From contig JANTQA010000047.1 of assembly GCA_027625915.1 (NCBI GenBank), forward strand, positions 16,368,001-16,432,000: 64,000 bases of DNA, given 5' to 3'. Source of the stretch: Anaeramoeba flamelloides. Its lineage: Eukaryota; Metamonada; Anaeramoebidae. The position numbers were made by a program, and so were the translations under genes. Under the pieces are notes generated by a model, which was given only the letters and a program-made list of their open reading frames with translations, had not been told where the DNA came from and ran no database searches. Positions 11,201 to 22,086 of this stretch are shown here, in pieces (position 1 is the stretch's first letter; the number at the start of each line of letters is the position of its first letter).

Positions 11201-14200
11201 TTTAATTTTTCAAATGAAAAGAAATTTTAAGAAATTTTCGTTTTATTTCGAAAATTAAAAAAAACATAGGCACTTCACGGCACCTTTCGTTAGGTTTTCC
11301 AAAATTTTAAAGATTTAACTCAATTCTTTAGATTTCTGGAAAAGCGCCGTTAGGTTTTTTTTAAATTTTTATTTTGATTTGAAAATCTTTGATTATACTT
11401 CATTCTTTTGAATTCTGGAAAAGCACCATTCAAATTTCTTGTTTTTTTTTTTTTTTTTTTATTCAAGAAATTACACATCACGATCATGAAAAAATTTTTT
11501 CGAAAAAAAAATTAAACATTTGCTAATTTTACCCTTTTTACTAACTTCAATTAGAATAAACACTTGTGGTTAATAAAAGATCTTGGATCAAAAAATATTT
11601 TTTAAAGAGATTTTACAATTTATGATGGAAAATTCAATTTTCTAGATTCTATTAATATTTTTTTTCAATTTAATAGTAAAAAATTTGAATTTTTTTTTTT
11701 TTTTCACAGTTTTAGAGGTTATAATCATATATTTTAAAAGTATTTTAAATTTAATAAATATCTTTCAAATGGATAGCCAATTATTTGGATTATTAGAGAA
11801 TTATTTATTGATATAAATTTAAAAAAATATTTTTTTTTTGGTTTTTCGTTAGGTTTTTTTTAATTATTGAAATAAACAGAAAATTTTAATAAATTTTCGG
11901 TTTATTTCAAAAAGTATAAAAAAACGAGGACACTTAACGTTAGGTTTTACAGAATTTAAAGGAATAGAGTAAAATCAAAGATTTTTCTCTATTCTTTTGA
12001 ACTCTGGAAAAGCTAGGCACTCTTCGGACACTTTTCGTTAGGTATTCCAGAATTTAATGGAATCGAGTAAAATCTCTGATTTTTCTTTTATTCTTTTGAA
12101 TCCTTGAAAACCTAGGACACGGAATATTTATCATCAGTTATTTTTTTTCTGTGTTTGATTTTGTTTAGAAGAGTAGAGTGTTTTCAAAACTATTAGTTAT
12201 TATCTATTCAAAAAAATATCCTAAAGTTGAATTTAAGAAAAATTCATTTTGGTAAGTCATTGAAAATTTTTACCCCAAAACAGACCTTTTTTCTAGACTA
12301 GAAACTTTTAAAAATCGTGGTTATACTGACAACACCAATGAATAGAATATCCTCATGAATTTGGAGTTCTGTAATTTTGATTCTATTACGAATAAAGTCT
12401 ATTATTTAAGAGGAAATGATAGATTAAGGAACGTAGTAGTTTCGACTAACTTTTTTTTTACAATTTTATTTTTTCATGCTAGTGATGTGCAAAAAGTGAT
12501 GTCTTAATATTTTAAGTTTTTTTACTAAATTTTACATTTTTCCAAAAACTCTATAACTTTTCCTATGCTCCCCAGATGGGGGGGGGGTTGTTAACTGGCT
12601 TGGGAATTTTAAGAGCAAAAAATTCGATTTAATAATAGAATAAAAATGTTTGGGGAAGTAACAGAAATTCAAAAATCGAAAATAATTTTCAGAAATCAAA
12701 AAACAAAACATTTTTATTCATACATTAAGGGACTAGTCTCTATTAATTTTTTTTGACCAATAACTAAATAAGGAATCCTTATCTTGGAATATATTTAGAA
12801 TTGAAAATAGACAGGTTTTTTCAATGTTAGAACTTTTACTTCTGGTTTTTTTAAAATTTTCCAATTTTGTCAAAAAAAGCAACTTATAAAAAATTTTTTT
12901 TTGAAAAAGATCTTTAAATGATGATAATTTTTTGATTAATTTTGGATTTAATTATTTTCTCAAAAATAATATTTATTCTCATTTTTAAAAACGAAAAAAT
13001 AATTTAAAACCAGTGAATATTTTCTCTTTCACTTCTGTTTATCCAACTTGGCTCTATAAAGAACTCAATTTGTTTTATCAATAATTACTTTTTAAAAAAA
13101 TAGTTCTTATTCTTTTCTTTTATTTTTTTTGACTCTGAAAAAAACTTTTGGAATGATAATTTGGGAACACTTAAAAAAACTTCAAATTCAACAAAAACAA
13201 AAGAGTGTAAACTGAAAAAGTAGATTCATGAAAAAAAAAGAATGGTACAAGAAAAGAAAGAAAATCTTTTATTAAGAGTAAAGCATATATTGTATATTTT
13301 TTTCGAATCAAAATGTTTTTTTCATGCAAATCCAAAAAAACCTTTTCAGGTTTATTTTTCAAACTATTTTTTGTAGGTCTTCACAAACACAACAAGGTTT
13401 TGCTTTCTTGGTCATATTTTTTTTTATTTTTTGTATTTTTGCGAAAAGTTGAAAAAAAGTAACTTTCAAAAAAGCGAAAAAAAGGAAAAATTTTTTATTT
13501 CTATAAAAACAATAACTAATTTAATGAATGTCATTTAGCAAGATTTCATTAATATACTAAGAAGTTTTTCACTTTGATTTCAAATCTAAGTAATTGGCAA
13601 AAAAAATTCTAAATCTCTATTAAATTTACCTAAAAAAATTTAATATAGACTAGTCCCTTAAATCGTTTTTTTTTGCAATTAGAGACACGCGTTCTTTGAC
13701 AAAAAACCTCCCCCGTCTGGGGAGCATAGGAAAAGTTATAGAGTTTTTGGAAAAATGACAAATTTAGTAAAAAAACTTAAAATATTAAGACACCATTTTT
13801 TGTACCGTGTTATTGGAGACTAATAAAAGTAAAAAAATATGGAAACCAAATATTTTTGCTTTCTATTTTTTTTTTTCAATCTCTATTTTTTGGGTTTGGT
13901 CTTTGTTATTTTTTTCTTAATTATCAACAACTTAATGAAAATAAAAGTGTTTTTAGAAATTTAATTGACTCAATGAGAACTTAAAAAGTACCCACAAAAT
14001 TCGTAAAATGAATTTGAATGTTTACTAATCACAGCGAAAAAGGAAGAGAAAGACAAAGAATAAGAGAAAAGAAAAAGAATTCAAAGCAAACCTTTTTGAA
14101 AAAATGGGAGATCTGGAAATTCCTCTTTGATTGAAGATTCAATAATCACATTAATTTTAAGATCAACCATCAAATAATTTACAATTTTTTTCATTACGGA

Positions 14201-14956
14201 TGTGATCAAAGGATTGTTTGGCTTTTTGACGATTAAAACTGTTTTAGGCTTTGAAGACCATTTTACTTTCAAATCACGGGTGTTCACAAGTGGCTCAACT
14301 AAGTGCCTTTTTTTTTCTAGAAAATTGCTTAAGGGTTCAATGTCTGTACTCTGGCTCCTCATCAGCCTTATTCGAGACTTTGTTTGCTGGCCGTGATATG
14401 AATAGTTTCTTATTAATCCTTTTTTTTTTGGAAAAAAAACTTGTGAACGAGAGTAGAAAGGTTTCCTTTTTGTTTGAAGCCTTGAGAGCTTGTTTGAAAT
14501 TATCTTGGATTCTTCATTAGAATCTTCAGAATTTGTATATGGAGAGCTTGTAGTGCCTGTGGTGTCTGTTGATGATGTTGATGATGTTGATCCTGTTGAA
14601 TCTGGTGTTTGTATTGAATCTGATTTGGGTATAGAATCTTCCGATTGGTTCGATGTTTTTGATTCTGTTCCACTGTTAGAGAAGGAGTCCCAAGAAGATT
14701 CAGAACTTGAGGTATAACTTGAAAAGGATGAAGAAGTATAACTGGGCTGAGTTTCCGTTTCGCTTGTGTAATTTGATTCTGAATTAGTGTTGTTTCTTTT
14801 TGCTTTAAAAGGAGCCTTCCGATTTGTTAAAGGATCTTTTTTGCTGCCTTTGAGAGACACCAAAATTTTTTTATCAAATTTAGCTTCTTGCAGGATTTTG
14901 GAAAAACAGCCACATTGAAACTTTGGTTGTTTTTGAATCTTGTTTGTTTCTATCAT
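4602..14956 (-). CDS. NADK: NAD kinase (ATP:NAD 2'-phosphotransferase), 3 exons
   Basis: Makes NADP from NAD and ATP. Exons on the minus strand: 14956-14092, 10153-10001 and 5200-4602, total 538 aa. Both introns (3938 and 4800 bp) are phase 1. Start is the first in-frame ATG, at 14956. Residues 1-228 are a poorly conserved leader with a Ser/Thr-rich stretch (about 55-150). The kinase fold begins at about 229 (KPKTVLIVKKP). The signature GGDGTLL is at 305-311 with Asp307 catalytic, followed by NMGSLGFL (329-336), FRSRL (360-364), NEVVIDRG (383-390) and GDGVMVTTPTGSTAY (411-425), then a VSFDG-like turn (VTFDGS) and the PVSDWF-like end (SVSDWF). The order and C-terminus match human NADK. The exon 2/3 join restores GFLASFDYREF in frame. 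The exon 2 acceptor lies in an A-rich stretch with several AGs; I chose 10153 because it alone keeps phase. It is probably cytosolic, as I see no clear targeting signal. Confidence 0.95.
5640..6920. repeat. Region bounded by arrays of ATCGCGAT-like palindromic motifs
   Basis: 5640-5850 and 6780-6920 carry many variants of ATCGCGATA / ATCACGATA at 20-35 bp intervals (for example TATCACGATATATCAC, AAAATCGCGATAAT, TTATCGCGATAATG). The 900 bp between the two arrays have none. CG is otherwise rare here. Confidence 0.55.
7547..8264. mobile_element. TIR element of about 720 bp, related to family 1
   Basis: Ends are inverted repeats: left TTTTTCAGTCAAAGGGGCCC, right GGGCCCCTTTGACTGAAA, both next to TATAAAC / GTTTATA. 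The outer part (AAACTCTTTTTCA-like) resembles family 1. No open frame. The right end runs into a (TA)n tract. Confidence 0.75.
8281..9220. mobile_element. TIR element of about 940 bp with coding-like remnant
   Basis: Left end TATATAAGCTTAATTTCAAA followed by AATAGGGG; right end is its inverse (CCCTATTTTTGAAATTTAGC then TTATATATA). On the minus strand inside it, 8936-8661 and about 8660-8540 read as protein-like pieces (GKGIVKFKESKTPKKCLLRK; KVSRKVWVDTKWVNSKN) with no family I can name. Probably a decayed DNA transposon. Confidence 0.6.
10546..11150 (+). mobile_element. MITE family 2, copy A
   Basis: TIRs CTATTTCCAAATAAGCGGGA (left) and, on the other strand, AAGGTATTTCC (right). The internal sequence matches 22449-23036 directly and 29501-30086 in reverse. 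About 600 bp, non-coding, TA at the junction. Confidence 0.75.
11184..12120. repeat. Hairpin-module cluster A
   Basis: Two groups (11184-11440 and 11850-12120) of imperfect palindromes joined by CGTTAGG linkers and TAGGCACTC / CACGGCAC words. Modules: two H1 hairpins (about 11943-12014 and 12045-12110, TTCCAGAATTTAA... pairing with ...TTTTGAATTCTGGAA) and H2 (about 11868-11911, AAATTTTAATAAATTTTC core). Shared with clusters B and C. Confidence 0.7.
12485..13812. mobile_element. Long-TIR element with a second TIR element nested inside
   Basis: Outer arms of about 95 bp (12490-12582 and 13707-13800) are near-perfect inverses (CTATAACTTTTCCTATGCTC; CCCCAGA). Inside, 12725 TTAAGGGACTAGTCT and 13662 AGACTAGTCCCTTAA mark a second pair of ends, each flanked by TTAA. 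No credible coding frame. Confidence 0.7.
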
Positions 14957-15256
14957 ATGCCCATTTATTAAGATATGGATGTACAAACAAAAGTAAAGAA
15001 AATGAAAGTCATTATTGTAAACTCAAAAATGACGATTTTTCTCACACTGAAGACCTATTAGGTAGTTAGGTTTTGCTATAAACATTTTGGGAAACTCTTT
15101 TGATAATTTTTTATACGTTTAAAATCTTGCAATTTTTACTTTTTTCAACTTTAAGATTTTTTGTGAATGGTTTGTCAATAGTTAGTGGGTAAGTACAAAA
15201 AAATTTGTTTTTGCAAATTAATTATGGATTAACGAGAGATCAAAAAACTTAAAAGA

Positions 15257-15382
15257 ATGCAACGTGCTTCAGATTCACTTTCAGAATTCACTTTTTTCAC
15301 AATTTCCGATTCCATTCATAAGATAATTCTGAAAAGAAAAAAATTATCAGCTTCAAATACACTTGACGATCTTTTATTTTTT
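15257..15382 (+). CDS. Possible first exon of an unidentified gene
   Basis: An ATG opens 42 codons (MQRASDSLSEFTFF...), more balanced in base composition than its surroundings, ending at a good donor, GTAAGA, at 15383. It lies 300 bp from the NADK start on the opposite strand, as expected for a divergent promoter. I found no continuation: no convincing exon follows before eIF6 at 19022, whose own N-terminus is complete. If the GT is not used, the frame runs to 15454 (65 codons) with a hydrophobic tail. It may be a short gene, the first exon of a gene I could not assemble, or chance. Confidence 0.25.
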
Positions 15383-15493
15383 GTAAGAACAGACGAGAGA
15401 AATGTAAATCCGAAAACCTTTTTTCTATTATTTATTTTCTTGGTGTCTATTTGATCCTGTAAAGCATTATTTTTCAAAAGTATGATCAGGATT

Positions 15494-15735
15494 GTTATTT
15501 TATAATAAAAAAGATCAAAATTTTCATTAGGTTTCCAAAAAAATCCAGCTCTAAAGAATTAAAATAAATCACCAAAGTCTGAAATTCTCAAAAACCCAAT
15601 TAATAAAAGAAGTTGTTTATGTAATTAAAAATTTGATATTTTACCTGATTTATAAATATCTTTTTTTAGTATGCTGAACGAAAATTTTGTTCCCTTTATT
15701 TTACAACAAATCGTATTTTGTTATTTGACGAAAAG
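15494..15735. repeat. Family 4 MITE-like repeat
   Basis: About 240 bp with inverted ends: left CAAAATTTTCATTAGGTTTC, right GCTGAACGAAAATTTTGTTC followed by TTTACAACAAAT. The same ends recur at 29088-29316, 32745-32980, 47673-47905 and 47908-48612, and singly near 15990 and 20940. Confidence 0.65.
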
Positions 15736-16682
15736 TTATTTTTTTTTTAGTTCACTTTTTTTTTTCAAAATATAATATTTTGTCGCAAAAAAAAGAATTT
15801 GCTTTTTTTGATCCAAATAGGATAAAAATCCAAATTAAAATTAAAACAAAAATTCAAACTGACAAGTTTGTTGAAAAACAAATAGCTTGACTAGAAAAAA
15901 TTTTCGAGAAATTTACATGAAAAATGACGAAACAAATTTTTTATTGCTGAATTTGGATTAAAATTGAAGTTAATTGCTTACTGCAATAATAAAAGTAAAG
16001 AAGTAAAATTTTCTTTTAGCTTTCTAAAAAAAAAACAGCTCTAAAGAATTATAATAAAGAAAAAAAGCCACAATTCTAAAATTGTAAAAATGCTGATAAA
16101 TTCACAAAAGTATTGTAAACTTTTTCTATCAATTTCTATTTTTTAATCTCCAAACCTTTTTTTTTTTTCCAACCGAAGTAATGTTACTAGCACCATTACA
16201 TAATTTTCTTTGGATTTAAGTAAATGAAATTCTTTACCAAACCCTACTGTATTCGAAATAAAGCGTGCAAAAAAATATAATCCATGTTTCAAAATAACAA
16301 GTGTGTTTTTTTGTTATATAAGACCAATACCTTAACCAATCAAAGAAACCAATAATAAACCCTAAAACAAATATGGTATTGATTTCTTAAAGTTCTATTA
16401 TTTATATAGAAATTCAAAAAATGAAGGATTAAATTTAAAAATTTATCTCAAAAAATAGAGTAAATTTTTTATAAGAAAATTTTAATCATAAAAAAAATAA
16501 TTTCAAAAAAAATTTTAAAAAAATTGAGAAAATAATGAAAAATTTTCATCAATTTGTATGAATAATTTAAATTTTACTGAAAATAACCAGACATTTACTT
16601 TCAAAATTTAATTGAACTTAGATAACTTATTTGATAGTTGATTGGGTGTTTCATTGGAACAAGAAGAAAAAAATTACGGATA

Positions 16683-17391
16683 ATAAACTCTTTTTCAAAT
16701 AAAAGGGCACAAAAATTTTAAGAATTATTCATAAATAAATCAAATTAATTGTAGTATCATTCTAAAATCTAAGAAACGCTTTAAAAAATAAAAAAAAACT
16801 CAACTGAATCTTTAAAACACATTAAAATAAAACAATAAAAATTAAAATTCAATATTTTAAAAATTGGTGTGCCCTTTTATTTGAAATGAGAAATCTCGTT
16901 TTGTAAATTGTAATGAAAATAATTATAAACCCAATAAAAACCTTTGAACAAGGCGAATTGGGAAAAAGTTCTCACCATTTTATTGATAATTCTTTACACG
17001 TCAAACTTTTGTTGTTTAAAGTCTCATATTCAATATAAAGCCGCAATTCATCTGGTGTTTTGTTGGAATGTTTTATTTTCTTTATTTCTCTTTTCTTTGT
17101 TCCATGAATCAATCCAATAATGGTCTTTCTTAATTCCTATTTCTAGCTCATTCGAAATCAAACTTAAACTGTTTCCATTTATACACTGATAGATTATTTC
17201 GAAATTGGTTTCTTCTTATCTTGCTTTTTCATTTTCCAACTGCTCAATATCCAAAAATAAAAAAAGCAAAAAATGAAAAAATGAATAATTAAAATGAAAA
17301 TCACCAATAAGTAATTATCTTATTAACAATCAAATTCGATGGTATTGACGATTTGAGAGGTGTACCCTTTTGTTTGAAAAATAGTTTATTT
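16683..17391. mobile_element. MITE-like element, family 1 copy B
   Basis: Second full copy of the element at 2427-3135. Left end AAACTCTTTTTCAAATAAAA then GGGCAC; right end GTACCCTTTTGTTTGAAAAA then TAGTTTATT, an inverted match. Long internal tracts, such as AAACTTAAACTGTTTCCATT, are identical between copies. Confidence 0.8.
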
Positions 17392-18000
17392 TGAAAAGCA
17401 AATTATAGTAGTTCGGCACGCATTTTTTTGATCACTGTTTGTCAATATTTTCAAAAATAAAAAATGAATCAAAAAGTTTAAAAAGAAATTTTATGAATTT
17501 ATTGGAATAATGTTCTCTTTTTAGAATAAATTCATATAAATTTTACTTAACTTTTAAAAACTCTTTTGGAAAGATGACTAAAAATTTGTTGAATTTATTT
17601 TGCAACAAATATATTTTATCTTGAAAATTAAAAAAACTTTATTTTTTTAAAATACTCCTTACCTACACACGTGAATGCTATTGAACAAATTTGTTTGTTG
17701 TTCACAAATAAAACTCCTTTTTTTTTTTTAATATCCGTCATGACGATAGCCTTAAAATTACAAACAATTTAATACACTATAATAGTTTTCATGTCTTGTA
17801 GTAAAGTGGTATAAATTAAAAAGGGAAGGGTGTCACAAAATAGGTAACCTAATGACTTTTTGAAAACAAAACCCAATTATTTTTCAAAAATCTTAGGGAA
17901 ATTTGTTTGTTCTATCAGTGAAAAAGCTGATTTCTGAACTACGTACAACTGTACAGAGACACACAATTCAAATAGATATTTTACAGAAAACTATTTTCAC

Positions 18001-18687
18001 TTAAGGGTCAAGTCATTACGGTGAAATTTTTTATTCTGAAATGGAAAAAAACTTTTTAGTAATTTTATTGAGGACCTAACACCAATCAAAAACCAACCAA
18101 CCTATGATGTACGATCGATCTCCAAAAATCAACAACCAAAAATGAGGACATTTTTAGAAAAAAGCACCAAAGAGCGACACTCAATTTCCAATTAGAATGG
18201 TCGTGAATTACAATTCTGAAAACAACTATGCCAGTTTTGAAGTGTCGTTCTTTGGCGCTTTTTGAGATATTAGTGACTTTTTTTTTCTTTTTTTTCTTTT
18301 TTCAAAATCTGTTATTTTGTTCTAAAGAATTTTACAAAACTCTTACTTTGTCAAATATAGAGGATTACAAAATAACCCCAAATTAGATTAAATTGAATTA
18401 AATTCCTTATGTGCTTAAAGAAAGAATTTGTTTTAATTTGAAGAAATTTAACCTCTTTTGAAAAAGATAATTAGAAAAGATGGATTTTTTTTTTTAAATT
18501 TTGATTTTTTTGAAATTGAGTATCTCTTTTTCTTCGTTTAATTTTTTGTCAAAGATGATCCAATGGAATTTTTTTTTTGTTATTTGAATTTTGTCAACCA
18601 AAAGAAGGCCTATTTCACAATACCCTTTTGGCCTCAGGTCACCCCTTGAGTATGGTGCCTTTTCACAGTGAATGACTCTACCCTTAA
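18001..18687. mobile_element. TTAA-flanked TIR element
   Basis: Left end TTAAGGGTCAAGTCATT, right end AATGACTCTACCCTTAA (inverted). It contains a tight hairpin at about 18160-18270 (AGCACCAAAGAGCGACAC pairing with GTGTCGTTCTTTGGCGCTT) and a GC-richer tail near 18600-18660. No coding frame. Confidence 0.7.
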
Positions 18688-19021
18688 ATTTTTTATTTCT
18701 TTATACGTCATTTATGGAGAAGAAATTTGAAATACATTTGTCTTGTGTTGAATAATTCCTATCTGGAAAATAATTATAATTTGTAAAATAGGATTTACTT
18801 GGGATGATTCAGAAGAAAGGGTAGATAAAAAGTAGATTTGAAAAGAAAATCAAACCAAATAAAACGAAAAGGTTTTGACCAAAACCTAAGAAGAAACTGA
18901 TTTGTAGTTCCTTATTTTGTGATTAATTGATCAAAATCCCATCATAATTTCATTTTTTTCAAAAGGCTCATTTTATAATTTATTTTTTCTTACTTACCAA
19001 AAATATTATCTTTCTTTTTAA

Positions 19022-22000
19022 ATGGCTATTCGAGCACAATTCCAAAGTAGTTCCGAAATCGGAGTATTTGCAAAACTCACAAATTCGTATTGTCTTGTAG
19101 CACAGGGAGGATCTGAAAATTTCTATTCTGTGTTTGAATCCGAACTTTCTGAACATATCCCTGTTGTTCATGTTAGTATTTCTGGAACCAAAGTAATCGG
19201 TTCAATGATTGCAGGAAATAAAAATGGGGTCTTATTACCTACAACAACATCTGATCAAGAATTAATGCACATCAGAAATTCCTTACCAGAATCAGTCAAA
19301 GTGATTCGAATCGAAGAAAAACTTACTGCTTTAGGTAAACATTTACTCAACTTTTTCTTTTTGTTTTTAGATTTTATCTTTCTTTGTCATTTTTTTTTTC
19401 TTACTTTTTTTAAATTGTCTCAGACTTACTTTTTTAATTTCCCAAATGAAGAAAAATTCGTAATCAAAATTATTCCTCAGACTTTTTTGGTACTTTTAGA
19501 GATATTCTTTTGGAGCCACATAATAGAATTTACGGATTGACTTTTTATAGTTTTTATTTTATTCTATGAAAATATTTGTTATCATTTTATCAAATGAGTG
19601 TGTAATTTTTTAAATTTGTCCAAAAAAAAAAAAAAATCCCACTCAAAAATGGTAAAAAACACAATGTGTTGTAAAAATATAGAATTGTTCGACGATTTCT
19701 TATTAAAATTGAAAAGACCAAAACCAAATAATATACAATTGGAATATTTTTGAAACTCAATTGTTTCTTGCTTTTTTTAAATTTCTTGAAAGAGGCAAAA
19801 TAAAAAAAGTGACAAAAAAAAGTTTTCAAAAGTATCTCTCAAACAGTCAAAAAACTTTTTTTAAAAAATCTAAAAGTAGTGTTAATTGTAAAATTAAAAG
19901 GAATAAAATTTTCATTCAACTTTTCGTGAATACAAAACAAATAAAAGAAGATTTTTACGATCATTTTCTTTGGAACTACCCATTCTATGGAAAAAATAGA
20001 AAAATTTGGATTCAAGGAATTAATTCAAATAAACAAAAATAATAAGCAATTAAAGAATAATATTCTTGATATTATTCGAAACAAAGACTCATTATTTATT
20101 TTATCATTAGTTAATGATAAAGAAATTTATGACTCTTTTTTAAAATTTCTAAACAAAAATTTAGAAATTAGGGAAGTGCCGTCAAGTGCCGTAGAGTGCC
20201 TAGCTTTTCCAGAATTTAAAAGAATGGAGAAAAATCAAAGATTTTACTCAATTCTTTTGGATTCTGGAAAAGCTAACGGAGGTTTTCTTGAGGTTTTCTA
20301 TTTTATTTGAGAAATCTATCGATTTTCCAAATAAATAGAAAACTCAAGAAAACCTAACGGCGCTTTTTAAATTTTTTTAGAGAGAATAAAGAAAAATCAA
20401 TGATTTTACTCAATTCTTTTGAATTCTGGAAAAGCTAACGGCGGTTTTTTTTTTTACTTTTTGGAATAAACATAAAATTAAATAAATTTTCGGTTTCTTT
20501 CTTAAATTAAAAAAAAACCTAACGACTTCCGGCCTATAAAATAAATCGAAAAATCTGGATATCTGAATTTTATAAAAATAATAAAAAAATTAATAATATC
20601 TCTGATATTATAAATAAAAAGAATACACCATTTATATGATCATTAGTAAGTGATAATAAAATTTATGACTCTATTAAAATTTCTAAACAAAAATTTAGAA
20701 ATTACGGCTGTAAGAGGAAACCTATTTCCTCTCTTCAAAAAAAAAAAAAAAAAAAAAGAAGATTTTTTATTAATCGTCAAAGTATCTCCTCTAAAAAAGA
20801 AATAAAATAAAAATTATCAAAGTGCCCATTTCAAAAAGGAAAAGAATAATCCAATAACCTGGTTTGTGGAATTAATTAGCCGAAATTTGGGTTTGATCTA
20901 GTTATAATTTTTGGAAAAAGCAGAAAGAAAATTTTGTTCCTTTTATTGTACAACAAATAGTACACAAGCATAAAAACTCTATTTTTTACAACATTCCATA
21001 TTTACACTTGTGTACGCCTCTTGATTGTAAATTTTTAAAAACTTTTTTGACAACAACTTTACCAAAAAATAAAATTATTTAATATGAGTTTTTTTCAAAA
21101 CTGCTTTCTGAAAATTAAATTAACGGTTTTCTCTCACTCGGTTTTGGGTATATTTTAATAACTAAGTTAACAATCAACGTGATTTTCCATTAAATTACTT
21201 TTTAACTGCTTTAAACGGAGATTTTATAAATTGTCATGGCACTATTTTCAAATTCTTTGGAATTAGTCTTTCAAAGAAACCATATGGATTCCAGAAAGGA
21301 GATGTAAAAAAATTGTCAAATTATTTGAAATTAATTGGTAATTGAATTTTAAAGGATTCTTGAAGTTATTTTAATTTAATGCGAAATGATGAGTTTTTTA
21401 GCAAGTTCACATAAAATAATTTATTAATTTTAAATGGACTATTTTATTTAGTTGTTTTGTCACCTTCATATCACATTTTTTTCAAAATATAGTATTCCTA
21501 ATTCCTTTTAAATTAAGGATTATTCATATTTCATGGATGATAATATTACTTTTTATGACCAACAACATATTTATTGACTTAAAAGAATGTTGAGTCAAAG
21601 AGTTCTTGTTCAAAAGTTAAAATTTTGGGTTTTGTTTCAAAATTTTTCTAAAATTTGACATTTGGGTAAAAAGTTTTGAATAAAACAAAATTTCAAAATT
21701 TATCTTAAAAAGCTTTGAAAATGAAAATTCCACTTGAACAAGTCTACCAAAATTATTTTCAACACCAAAAAGTTTACCAATAAACGAGAAAAATATTTGG
21801 ATAGAACCAGATTCAATATCAAAAAAAAAATCGATTTCAAAATTGGCTTTGTTTTGTTTTATCCAAAATTTCAAAATTTTTGATCAATAAATAATTTTTA
21901 TTAATTTTCCAAAAATCCAAAAAATTTGCAATATCTTGGCTTTCCTTTAATTAAAAGTCTTTTAAATCATTTTTGTTGGTAAGGTATTGTATCCCAATGC

Positions 22001-22052
22001 CTATATATCATAAAATATGAATAGTCATTAAGGCTTGATTGTATTTTCAAAC

Positions 22053-22086
<34 letters not shown>

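Larger units (their letters stand above)
10154..14091 (-). other. NADK intron 1 (3938 bp)
   Basis: Donor AAAAAG|GTTTGC, acceptor in ATAAAAGAGGAAAAAAAG, phase 1. Filled with repeats: a family 2 MITE (10546-11150), hairpin cluster A (11184-12120) and a nested TIR element (12485-13812). Confidence 0.8.
14957..19021. other. Intergenic stretch between divergent NADK and EIF6
   Basis: Apart from the possible exon at 15257-15382 it holds repeats: family 4 copies (15494-15735 and a partial one near 15990-16090), family 1 copy B (16683-17391) and a TTAA-flanked TIR element (18001-18687). Promoters for both genes should lie near the ends; no motif is clear. Confidence 0.65.

Noticed and set aside
14202-14717. 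Plus-strand frames including DDVDDVDP
   Set aside because: Antisense shadow of NADK exon 1 Ser/Thr-rich region.
19761-20310. Two overlapping plus frames inside the EIF6 intron
   Set aside because: Lys/Phe/Ile/Asn-rich without family similarity; the second runs into hairpin cluster B and is made of its repeats.
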